Source: Ectocarpus siliculosus (Eukaryota > Sar > Phaeophyceae > Ectocarpales > Ectocarpaceae). From it: DNA of 64,000 nucleotides. The notes beneath the pieces were generated by a model. That model worked only from the letters and a program-made list of their open reading frames with translations. It did not search any database and was not told the DNA's origin. Location: positions 1,365,454 to 1,429,453 of the forward strand of contig FN648707.1 of assembly GCA_000310025.1 (NCBI GenBank), given 5' to 3'. This document shows positions 25,401 through 35,595 of this stretch, in pieces. Within the stretch, counting starts at the first letter, position 1. Each line of letters opens with the position of its first letter. Both the position numbers and the translations under genes were made by a program.

Positions 25401-26945
25401 CCTGCGGGGTAAACTGCGTTGTCTCTTCTGGACTGTCATGCTGTCACTCGCCAAATGGCCCGCAGCGGGGGGTGCAGACGACGAAAAGTGCACATCGTCA
25501 GGTAACGTAGATGTTGAACGTCGTCAGGTAGGTGTTGAACGGCGGGGTGGAGAATTTCCACGAGTGTGGTGCGGAAAGAATCCGGCCACAGGTGTAGCTG
25601 GACTTTCGTGGGGTACTGCTGTAGCACAGATGAAAGGGAAGCACTGGACCGCTGAGTCGCAGCGGGCAGTGCGCATCTTGATGGGACAGAGTAGGAGACC
25701 TGCTGTTCCCCACCACGGCACGAGATGCCGGGCGGCAGGCATCGCCCGCAACACCGGCGTAGTAGCTCCGAAATGTGGAGTTGTGGCTATTTTTGTTGAG
25801 ACAGAGTCCAACCTAGTCGTAATATGTGGTATGAATGAATGAACCGAAGCGCAGATGTTTCTTCCCCAGGCATGGCCGGAGGTGAGGAGGTAGCGGCCGA
25901 AAGACATGCAAGGAATGGCACTTGAACTAAGGTGATGTGTTTGTGCAGCCCGATCTGCAACAACTTGCGCTCGGAGCTTCGCAATAGTGCGCCCTCAATC
26001 CATCCCGCGCACGTGGGTCCCTTTCTCTCTCGTCCCCGCAACGTCCCACGGAACACAATCGACAAACATACCTTTCGACATCAGCGATCATCGCCATGCT
26101 CGCCGGCGCGGTCGGTCTATTCGCTGTCTTCAAGTCCAACGCGCTGTCGGCCAAGATTTACCTCTGGATGTGGCTGCCAAGGTTTTTCGTTGGCCTGGTG
26201 GCTAAGTACACACTGCGTGCCGTGATGAAGCAGTACGGGATCGACAACAGCGATGGGCCGGGAGTCGTGATTGGCCACCTTGTGGATGTGGTCGTCTTTC
26301 TCTACTTCGTTAAGGTGGGGCGGTCTCACCGAACAGCGAAGATTTGTCGCTGTATCGTTTCACGGCGAAGCGAAGTGGGGACGGCGTCCATCTGCATTTT
26401 TCACGGATGCTTCTGGGAACGCCGGTCGATGTTTTTTCTGGGGGTAGCTTGTTTGTCGGTGGATATCTACAAGACCACGTCGACGTGGTTGTCGATTCGA
26501 GAACCCTCCTCACCGGGAACTCAACGCGTGGGCCGCATGGAACGCGTCTTTGCGGCTCTTGATGATAGCTTCTCGGAAGAGAAGAGTAAAACCCCTGGGC
26601 GAGATTCTACAGTCAGTCCTTGTGAGACCGGTGCTCGAGGCTAAACGATGTTTCATGACCTCACTTTGTATAAACATCTGGACATTTGTGACAGCCTCCG
26701 GTTTCATAGAACGCGACTTTATCACCTGACAACATCCAAGGTGTGCACAACCGCTGCGATCACAACCGCTGCGATCACAACCGCTGCGATCACAACCGCT
26801 GCGATCACAACCGCTGCGATCACAACCGCTGCGATTGGAAGACTCTAGGAGATGTGTGTCAACTCGTTTTTCTCGGCAGGACGAGCGCCCGCACGCAAAG
26901 AATTTCAGCACCATTTGTGAGCCCGGTCAAGAACCCCTACACTAA
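22448..26945 (+). CDS. Gene B: multi-pass membrane protein, tandem paralogue of gene A
   Basis: Family not recognised. Exons: 22448-22560 (ATG in CCACCATGT context; ends ...GGVRRQWWWQPGPVDS with the same GACTC|GTGAGT donor and phase as gene A), one from about 24821 to 25066, 25263-25389, 26085-26314, and a probable last exon 26880-26945 (DERPHAKNFSTICEPGQEPLH, stop). An exon equivalent to gene A exon 2 was not found in the 2.2 kb first intron. The third exon begins YDKDCKDAPVQTEDCLQL, aligned to YAEECEDVAEASADCLAQ in gene A. The fourth carries AIIAMLAGAVGLFAVF...YLWMWLPRFFVGLVAKY, aligned to GVIAAIFGFVGLRAVF...YLWSWPPRIVLTLVELV. Acceptors and phases at 25263 and 26085 are the same as at 17342 and 18588, so the two genes arose by duplication. 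Predicted as a membrane protein; the left border of the second listed exon is uncertain. Confidence 0.7.
23656..23750 (+). repeat. Dispersed TTAGGG-associated repeat, copy 3
   Basis: GTTGGATAAAGCATGCAATC GGGGAAG is followed by (TAGGGT)n giving three clean TTAGGG units, then GATACGGTCTGCGTACTCCC and CTTCATAAACT. It lies in the first intron of gene B and is the clearest of the three copies for the telomere-like motif. Confidence 0.9.
26747..26836 (+). repeat. Tandem repeat, 15-base unit, six copies
   Basis: Six near-identical ACAACCGCTGCGATC units in the last intron of gene B, 44 bases before the final exon. Because 15 is a multiple of three, it stays open in several frames (TTAAI or CDRSG repeats), which are not genes. 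Confidence 0.95.
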
Positions 26946-28670
26946 AACCTAAATAGCAGCCAGTTGTAGCGTGACCCTAGGAATTAAGAACCCTAACCTT
27001 GGGGCCAAAGATTGCGGTTTGCATGTGCGGGTGCTAGATGTCGTTGCTTGGTCAGCCCAGCATGTAGGGTCCCCGTGAGAGGAGCGTCTCTGGAAGCTGT
27101 TCCGCATTGTGCGGGGCAACTCCCGCGTGCCGACTTGGCCAGGGCCTGAAGACTTGAACGAGAGCACCTTGACTTGACCGACAAAAAGACAGCCAGCGAC
27201 CTGACGCTGTGGGCACGTAAAATATGTTGCCTCTCATGCGAAAGCCGAGTACCTTTACCGGCGTGGAGTACGGGCCTCTCAAGAGTACGGGAATGCGCCA
27301 AGCATTTGGAACCATGCCTTTTTTTTTTTGTTCGCACAACTGCTATAGTCGGAGGAGGGAATGTGAAGGTTTGATTACATCGCAACGCCACCCATGCCGG
27401 GAGAGTATCACTTCACTTGTCAAATCCCGGAATAGCCAGAACGGCATTCTTTCGGGATGCTGGAGGAAGGTTGTGCTCGCTCAGTCGTCCGTCCCGGCGC
27501 GATCTGCGTATTCTCAAGTTGGTCTATCATCGTGCAAATGTTTGTCTGGCGGCATGATGCCCCTGTTGTTTTTCCCTTTGCAGGTTTGCACGTTTTGTGG
27601 TGAAGTTGCTTGGCTGTGAGCTACCATCTGACCGTGGTATCTTTGTCGACCTGGAAACAAAGGCCCGTTTCGCAAGCGCTTTACCATGTGTTGTCTACAT
27701 AGTCACTACGATCAACCTTGGGGTAGATATGTCGCGCTTCGCGTAGTATTTTCGGCCATGTACGAAATGAGTGGCCTGCGACAATTTGTGGTGTAGATGA
27801 ATGATGTGAGTGACGAGCTCCCATTAGTGCACCCCATTCCATTCTGCAGACCCGGTTTCTATGCCGACGCTGTTTGACGAATCGTGCGGAGGGATATAAT
27901 TCGATTTTTCCTCTTGCCCATGCCTATCTTACTGTCCTCTTTTCGTTGGCTCACAGGTGGCGTGGTCGTTCCACCAGAGGCTCAAGGCACGCTCTGGAAA
28001 TTCCTCCTCGCCATCTGGGGGTGTGGAGAGCATCCAACTTGCTTAGCCTATTTGCATGGTGCCACGGAGGTCGCCTTTGCGGTGGCGGCTCGAAAACGGT
28101 ACGGTAGTCCAAGAGCGTCCACCACTTTTAGTGTTGGGTGACACACCAGCACTGCCTACACGTGCCACGTCGATGCCACCTTCTGCGCTCCATGGGACAT
28201 CTACTAGCCTTCCTATTTTTTTCTCTTCGATGGTTGCTTTGAATATGAGGGGCAACGAAAAACTCATTTTTTCACGGAACGGTGAAAAGAAGATCCGATT
28301 ATTTTTCGCTTGTTCTAATCGTGATGTCATCGCGAAAAGTACGTTTCCTTCCCTGAATACACGTTTTGCTCGACACACAACAGGTTGACATGGTATTGCT
28401 CACCATAGAGCAGCGGTGAAAGCGCAATGAGCAGCATCCGACACAGAGGACAACGCACTTAGAAAGATCCCGTCCACCTGGCCTGCTGTTGTCAGTTTTC
28501 AGCAACAACAGGCGCAGGGCAGAGTGTCGCCACCTGGGTGTTGCTTGCGATTTCTTCAGTTTGCCAGCTCATTTTTCACGGTTGCGACTCCCATCTTTGA
28601 CCACCACCTCTGCCCAAAGGTAGACGAGCTCAACAATCATAGGGCGGCAGCCGCGCTGACGGCCAGCATC

Positions 28671-28951
28671 ATATAGATGGCCAATCCGAAAGAATTAGCG
28701 TGTCGGAGGCCCTGTTGCTCTACTGCTGCGTGGTGCCGTGGATTGATGTTGATGCGTCCGACCAAAAACACATCATCTCGCCGCATTTTTTCCAACGGCA
28801 TTTTGGTGAGGTGGCACACGTCTCTCACACACTTTACTGAGCAGCACCCAAGCACCCAATGCCCACGAAGCAGCACGGCGCCGGAAGATGGTATCATATG
28901 GACAGCCGAACCGAAGGAATCAGCGCGTTGGAGGTCTTGGTGCTGCTGCTG
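28671..28951 (+). repeat. Imperfect direct repeat, two copies of about 55-90 bases
   Basis: ATAGATGGCCAATCCGAAAG...TCGGAGGCCCTGTTGCTCTAC (from about 28671) recurs as ATGGACAGCCGAACCGAAGG...TTGGAGGTCTTGGTGCTGCTG (from about 28895). The flanking GCAGC/GGCG sequence is also similar. No coding pattern. Confidence 0.6.
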
Positions 28952-30214
28952 TACTCGTTCTACTGTTTCCGTGTTTGCTATGTGTGATTGAAAAAAATAC
29001 CCCAGCACCAACATCAGCAGCAGTTGAAGACGAGAGCACCACGCAATGCCTAGTTTTGGGCCAAGAACGGACTGAATGCCGCTTCTGCCGCTTGTCCATC
29101 TCCACAACAGACCTGGACGTGAGTCTGGCAGGTCTTTCTAGCGTTTTCAGTGACGTTACAGCGCCCGCGGTGCGCTTGCCCGATGCTTCTGTCAAAAACA
29201 CGGATTCGTGAAAGTAGCAAGCCCCCAATAAACCCGGCTCCTTCTTATCACGCTTTCGGGGAAAAACGCCTCCACATATGTTCAAGAAAACACGGTTTCG
29301 TTTTTTTTTTTCGTGTTTTTTGGTCGATAAGAACAACCCTGTGTGTGTGAGGTTTGTGTATTTTGTCGTTGATGTCAGTTGTTCGGTCTACGAGTCTTGG
29401 TGTCGCTCGGTGTCAACGTAGTTACTGCTACGTGTATTCTGGCGCCGGTCTACACACCCTCGTTACATGTATGGTAGTTGTTTGGCGGGTCAGCCGGGGT
29501 CGCACAGGAGTAGGAAGGTCGTTCTTGGGCCTTGTATTTTCTGTTTCCTTTTTTTTTTCCGTCCCACCTGTCCTCCTGCGGTTCCTGCCTTAGTTTTTAG
29601 GGCGAGAAGGGTCCAGCCGTCCCTTTCCCTCGTTGACAGCGAAGTCGGAGTGTGCGTCGTCACGAAATTTACTCGCGTTCGACCGCCAATATTGTTATTT
29701 GCTTTTCATCGATACTGTTGAGGATAATGAAACCCTGTTAATAAATAACTACTTTCGCTTGCGGTGTAGCCAACATCAAGGAGATCGAGGAGGCGGGAGA
29801 AGTACTAGACAGTAGGTGTCCGGGTTAAACCACCGACCAACACGTTTGAGATGATGATATTCTCGCACTTACGAGGACTCGCGGTGTGCTCCAGACTGCT
29901 CTTTTTTGTAGTACTGTATTGTAGGTGAGTGACGCAAAACAGACCTCCATTCATTGGTTCAACTTTACGTGGCGTAACGTAGTCTAAGCCTTATTCGTGT
30001 AAACTTTACACAGCTGATACAGCCACGCACAGGTTCCACCCTGTGGTTCCGTGAAAAAGCCCGTGCGTCTCTAGCGAGCTTCCTTTCGGTGCTACCATAC
30101 AATACACTGGTACGGTAGTATCTGGTGGGAAATGGAAACTTCCTTCGGCTAAATCGGGAGTGAGTCGGGATCTTCCCTTCCATGATGGTGGATAGAGCCA
30201 AACCCACTAGACTC

Positions 30215-30295
30215 AGGCACGAAGGGTTAGCGTCTACCTACATAATGACAGAGGTTGTGGACGCGGGTTCGAAGCCCAGCTGGACATCATCAGGG
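30215..30295 (+). repeat. tRNA-like (SINE-head-like) module
   Basis: GGGTTAGCGTCTACCTACA resembles an A box and GCGGGTTCGAAGCCCAGC, 55 bases further on, resembles a B box with its T-arm stem. A full cloverleaf does not form. Probably a tRNA-derived repeat remnant rather than a gene. Confidence 0.35.
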
Positions 30296-31090
30296 CGGAT
30301 TATGCAAGTACACACATAGTCGATATCCATGGTATTGATTCCTTCCGGCCTGTGTGCCTCCCTCCCGATGATTGATTGATGCGATTGATTGAGTTGATTG
30401 AGCGGGTGATGAAGCACCGACCGCTACTTCATTCGCTCTGTGATTGACTGTTTGGTGATGTTTGATTTCGCGGGACAAGGTGAGGGCTTGCGATGAAAGG
30501 CTTGTTAGTCTCAAGCATACAGCAAGGCTTCAGCAAAGGGTATAAGCGACTGCAATATTCGCTCACCCGGTACCTGGTGCATGGTGTAGAGCGCCGGCAC
30601 CTAATCGGCTCACCGTGAGTAACAGTTATGGCCGTGAGAGGTGCGATTTCCAATTGAGGTCTGTACCCAATCATGCGGATGTTGTAGATTGAATCATGGT
30701 GGCACTCCGAAGGGTTTGTGCGCGGTCTGCCAGCTCGACCTACTGTAGTCTGGATGCTTGTTCGTAGATGACGTCTGGACATTTACCAGGTGTCTTTCAT
30801 GAGGCCGGGGTTCCGTGTGTGCTGGTCTCACCAACTCGGCAACCACAAATCGTCTAGGCCCCTCTCCTCCTATCCCTTCGTTTGTTCGGGGGAATACTGT
30901 AGACCATAGTGCTGTTGTGAGACGGTGTGATGTTTGTTCGTCTGCCACATAAAATGTGCGCTGTCAACTGTGCACTTGCGTACTTTCGTTGCTGCTCCGG
31001 AGTCTGCATTTAGCTCAGTAGCGTCGCTCGTGCGCCTGCTCATCCTTATCCTTTCACAGAAGAAACGACTGCTGGTCTGAATAAGGCGAA

Positions 31091-31866
31091 ATGATGCGAG
31101 TAGAACGTTACCACCGACATCTGGCGTATAGCCCCAACAACGATGATGACTCCGAGCCTCTCCTCACCGGCGAGGCCCTCATTGTAGTTTCGGTGAGTGG
31201 CCTATGGTGTAGTGAAATGCTCCATGTAAATACAGCAGAACACGTGGATACTTTATCAGACAAAGTTCCCCCAAGAAACTATGCCTCCACCGCAACATAG
31301 ACCCAATAATGCACCTTTTCGCCATCCCAGGTACCCTCGTTAACGGCACTGGGCTACACACATCCTGAGTTCAATTCAATTTATTGTACGGATGTACATA
31401 TATATGGCACGAACGTCTTCTCTTTTGGTCATTGCCGTTGCACGAACATGAATATCACTTGCTACCAGCAGTGGGGGTCAGCATATCAGCATGTTATTTG
31501 TTCACTCTTCTCAGCACACGACTTCTGTTATACGCTTCTTCCGAAGGCTCATGTGGTCCCAAGAACACCGAGAAAGTACGGATCACAGGGAGCGGATTGT
31601 AGCAGGTCGATCAAGTTCTTCGTCTCTGATGTTAAATGCCGTACCACCGCTCACCCCAAACCTACAATAGTTCACAATCCTTCCGGGAACTTCCAAGAAG
31701 ATGGCGTATCTACGTAACAATACCAACTCGTGTGTCCTGGTCGTTTTCCGCCCCCTCGCAGACGCTTGCAAACATTTATTTCGGGGGCGCTGTCATCTGC
31801 AGTTTACTGCATGCGGTTGTCGAGTTTTTCGTGCTGCCAGGTCGTTGCAGTCTAGATATCCGTGAG
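31091..31866 (+). CDS. Two candidate exons of a further small membrane protein (partial)
   Basis: Exon 31091-31192 starts with ATG ATG and encodes 34 residues (MMRVERYHRHLAYSPNNDDD...LLTGEALIVVS) up to a consensus donor TCG|GTGAGT. Exon 31762-31866 follows a CTCGCAG acceptor in the same phase and encodes TLANIYFGGAVICSLLHAVV, EFFVLPGRCSLDIRE, ending GAG|GTACGC. Together they give a short acidic N-terminus and one hydrophobic segment. An in-frame stop just upstream of 31091 supports the start. The 3' end is not resolved: an acceptor at 32551-32552 precedes short open stretches (an acidic GIGEGDDDDNEIKTPTSG frame or a basic frame), neither convincing. The N-terminus plus membrane segment pattern is loosely like genes A and B, but I see no alignable motif. 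Confidence 0.4.
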
Positions 31867-33768
31867 GTACGCGGTGCGTACGTGAGTGTCCCACACCAAC
31901 TCGACAACAACCATATATGTAGCAATGGAATGCATCGCACGCGGGATGGACGGCATGCTTCAGAGGCGTTGTGTCTCTGTACCGGAACATGATTCACATC
32001 TGGTATGAGTTCCAACCTTACGTCCAAGTACAACTGTAGCCCTCCATTGGAATCATGCGCCTGATAGACGTATTTCACCCCATCTTCCCCTCTACCCGAC
32101 CCCTCGCGGCTTCTGCTCGCTGCCACGTTTGCTTGGCTGAATGTGTAGCTTTTTCTGTTTATTATTTCTGGGGGCCTAACTCGAGGGTTAGCTTGGCCGT
32201 GCAAGCTGAGGTCTTGGCTTGGCGAGTGGAGTGACGCTTGTCGACAGTTTCGGCGATCGCCAAGCACCTCTGATGATGGTGAGCTGACGGTATTACATTT
32301 ACATAGTGATCAATCATTGGTCGATGCACACGATTTATTGGTGGAGTCTTCTCGCGCTGGTTTAAGGAACGTTGTACAACATGCCTGACCCGCCCCGCCG
32401 ATCGGAGGCCCTACAATTGTGCACTCAATCAAGCAACCCTGAGTCTTGTGCTACGGTAGCCGTTGTGAAAGGGGATTGACACAGAACCCTCTATGCTTAC
32501 ACTAATCGTGTAGCGTGTCTGTGCTTGATTTCCGCCCCCCGACTACTTTCAGAAGGCATCGGGGAGGGTGATGACGACGACAACGAGATCAAAACGCCGA
32601 CAAGTGGTGCGATCGAGGTTGGCTGATCATGTTGCGAGCTCGCCACGAAACACCGGAGAGATGGTTAAAGTAGGCGATTGCTATCGCTAAGGCAACGCGA
32701 AACGAAAGCTGTTTGGAATTGTTCATGCTGATGCTCAAACGGTGTACCACGACCGAGGCGAGGAGGTGTGGTGACCAGGTTCTCGCTCAAGCTGTGGCTA
32801 CACTCGTGCAGATCAAATAAGAAATACTATTCCGCCTTGTCGTCATGTACAATAGGATAACTATACTTACTCGATAGTAGAGAAACAAACCTGTGTACTG
32901 TACAGTAGTCCGCATCAGAAACTGCTTCAGGGAGAAGACTGGAAATGAACTTTTCGAAAGATTACCCGCCATACTCTCGCTCCTGTTTCATTATCAGCAC
33001 GAAGCCGATCTCGCAGGATGAACAAAAGGCGAACGAAAGTACAGCATGAGTGGCACCAAAGAAAGGAGCAGCGGATCGGCGGGCTCTCCTTCATTCCTGA
33101 GTCCGCTGTACTAGGCGCAGATTTTGCAATGAATCTACTTGGGATTTCGCTCGCCTTCGAGAACAGAAAAAAATCCGCAGAATCCTCCCGAAATGCCGCC
33201 GGTTGTTATTTGTATGACTGCGGTGATCTCAAGCGCCGTGCTCCAATACCCACGTCTCTATTTCACCACATCATAGCCAGTCGACAACGCACACAACTCT
33301 GCTCAAGTGTGACTTGTCATTGACCTCGAACCCGAGATTCGGGCATCTGGACGATGACACCAACATTGTCTAGGTAAGGTTCCAAGGCCTGACGTTGATA
33401 GCCACTCGACCTACGTGCGACCTCTCTCCCCATTCAAAATACCACCATGTATCAGCCCTCTACCCGATTAACCCTCGCGAGACATTGTCGTCCTGTCAGA
33501 GCAGCGTAGGAGACAATCCCTCGCAAGCACTTGCCCAGCAGCCGTGATTGCGCGTGCGATTAATCCCCCCCGGCCTGGCCATCCCAGTTGACTACATGCA
33601 GAACCGCACGCGTGCTCCACCCACCCCCCACCCGTTCCTGAGCTTTTTTCGATTCACTCGTTGTGCGGTGCGATGCCGCGCCAACGGGCCAGTATCTCAA
33701 GCAGCGATTGGTCGCGAGGCCTAAGTGTGATCACCAACGTGTTGGTCGCCGCAACCCACGTATCTCAC
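31867..33768. other. Region without a supported gene
   Basis: Apart from the possible third exon at about 32553 mentioned with the preceding gene, no splice-consistent coding exon was found on either strand. Downstream exons of the TAZ unit at 34945-33769 (minus strand) should lie here if that gene continues, but none could be recognised. Confidence 0.4.
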
Positions 33769-34945
33769 GTAGTCGCATAGCCTGCAGGCCTTGTCGCAGT
33801 GGTAGAGGTGATGCACGAGGCTGCTTAAGCTGGTACAAATGGCTTCCTGTCGAGTGAGAGTCGAGAATGCGATATTTAACCGCGGCTTGAGCACAACATG
33901 ACCATTGAGTTGCATGTAGACGCACCAGGTGCATCTCGAGGACCGGATCAGAGCAAACACAAGGAAGGTCATGTGATACCACTAACCCTATGAAACTTCT
34001 GTTCCCCTCATCGGGAACGCGGCGACGTACCGCAATGGGGCAGACCGTTGCGTCGCATGTCTTCATGTGGCGCCACGTCCGCCTCATGGCTGGGCAATGC
34101 TTAGTAACTTGACACATTTCGCCGTCTCCGTCCGCACGGCACGTGTGCAAGTGATACAGGAGGATGAGGAATTTTCTCTGGTCGCCCTCAACCGAGTTAT
34201 TTTTCCCTACAATGTTGGCATTCAGCGCCGTTTGGTCAGCGGTGACACGGCGGCCGCGTCCCCCCCGCGCCCCAAGTCCAGTTTCCTCGCCCTCCATGCA
34301 GTCGTCCCAAATTGTGCAGGGGTTTTCGTCGTGTTCGGTGCCCGTCGCGTTAGTAGCCGATCCACCACGAGTCGCCGCTTCATCGTTGCCGCCGTCGTCC
34401 GTCATTGGCCCCTCCCCGTCGCCGCCGTCGCCAAGATCATCGCTGTCGGTCCTGCTTTGACCAGCGCCATCTTCAATGTCACCACCCCAGCGCGCAGCGT
34501 CACATACGTAGCCGTAACGGTGTTTCTCCATGAACCTTGCGTTTTTGTCCCTGCGCTCGACACGCCACACGGGGGATTTGTTCTTGTTTTGGCGCTTTCT
34601 CGCACTATCGCCCGTTTCGGCCACAGCCTGGCCAGCGCGGGCCTTACACTTGAAATCGCGGAGGCGAGAGCTGAACCGGGTTCCCATGCGCTTTGGCGAC
34701 CCGTCGTCATCCTTGCTCCCGATCCTGAAGATGCTGCTTGCATCCCTGGCTACCGAAGCTCCCATCACCTGGAAAGCGGCTCCGGGTCCTCGGAGTCCTA
34801 TTGCCGGAGGGCGGCGCTGCTGCCGGGTGTTCGAGTCTATCGAGATTGCAGCCATGGCCTCCAACAGCTTGGTTGTCTCGTCGTCCTGCGAAGACCCTTG
34901 CAGTAGGACCGACATGCTGCCCAGGCGCGACGTGAGATCATCCAT
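33769..34945 (-). CDS. TAZ zinc-finger protein, unit 2 (3' incomplete)
   Basis: Exons on the minus strand: 34945-34031 (305 codons from ATG) and 33846-33769 (26 codons), joined in phase 0 through GCG|GTACGT and a CTCGACAG acceptor. Residues 1-250 are polar and low-complexity with acidic Asp/Gly-rich parts. The TAZ domain then starts: LILLYHLHTCRADGDGEMCQ, VTKHCPAMRRTWRHMKTCDA, TVC. The second exon supplies the third zinc site: SLSSLVHHLYHCDKACRLCD. Spacing follows the TAZ fold of CBP/p300 and plant BT proteins (three His-Cys3 sites), with slightly longer spacing in site 2 at the exon join. TAZ domains bind transcription-factor activation segments, so a nuclear regulatory role is likely. After 33769 the donor TAC|GTGAGA predicts further exons, not found. 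It may be a separate gene or the 3' part of the neighbouring TAZ unit upstream on the same strand. Confidence 0.72.
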
Positions 34946-35595
34946 GTCTGCGTCAACCGATGAGCCACCTGTTGGACTCGGGCCTGCTGTTATTGGAGCC
35001 GACTTCTCGGTAGTATTGACGCGAGGAAGGAAGCAAACACGAATAATTGAAGCGTCTGCACTTCGTAGATCGTTTCACGTGCTTGAAGCCTTGAAGCCTT
35101 CAACAAAGGAACATGAGGGGACAGCACGCCCTTCGCCTCCTACGGTAGAGCACACGGAGATTTGGATCTCAGTACGTGTGATGCTCCAATCTACTGAAGT
35201 ACCTTTTTTTCGTACCAACGACGACGCGATATCTTGGGAAATGTCAACGTACGCGCGGCTTTCGAATTCGTCCACGCCACGCACCTCATTACGGCCTAAA
35301 AGCGAAACTAACCGTCGGCCAATGGTTTCGGGCAGGGAAAGTGTCATACGGAATGCCCGCTAACTTCACGTAGCTAGGCACGAAACGTTGACGTTCCAAG
35401 CAACGTAATGCGGTCACGGCGATTTGCCGTGTCTCCGACGGGATTCAAGGCGCTTCATGTCGATATGAAAACGACTGTTGTTACGCTCGTGGGTGTGAAA
35501 GGGGATTGATTCTGACAAAGCTTACTGTAGCTCGCGACACACAAAGAGAAAGAATGAACGCCCTCCCCATTGGAGGGCGAACCTTCCATTCTTAC

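Larger units (their letters stand above)
26946..31090. other. Region between gene B and the 31 kb exons
   Basis: About 4.1 kb with no secure gene. A strong acceptor (pyrimidine tract then CTCACAG, ending at 27957) is followed by an open stretch to about 28100. One frame of it reads VVVPPEAQGTLWKFLLAIWG...CLAYLHGATEVAFAVAARK and looks membrane-like, so it may be an exon of an unresolved gene. A direct repeat lies at 28671-28951 and a tRNA-like module near 30215-30295. The remainder shows nothing I can support. Confidence 0.45.

Noticed and set aside
26510-26914. CDRSG-repeat protein on the minus strand
   Set aside because: Product of the 15-base tandem repeat in an intron of gene B.
34067-34906. 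279-codon plus-strand open frame
   Set aside because: Exact antisense of the TAZ unit 2 first exon; the minus strand carries the zinc-finger motif and splice signals.
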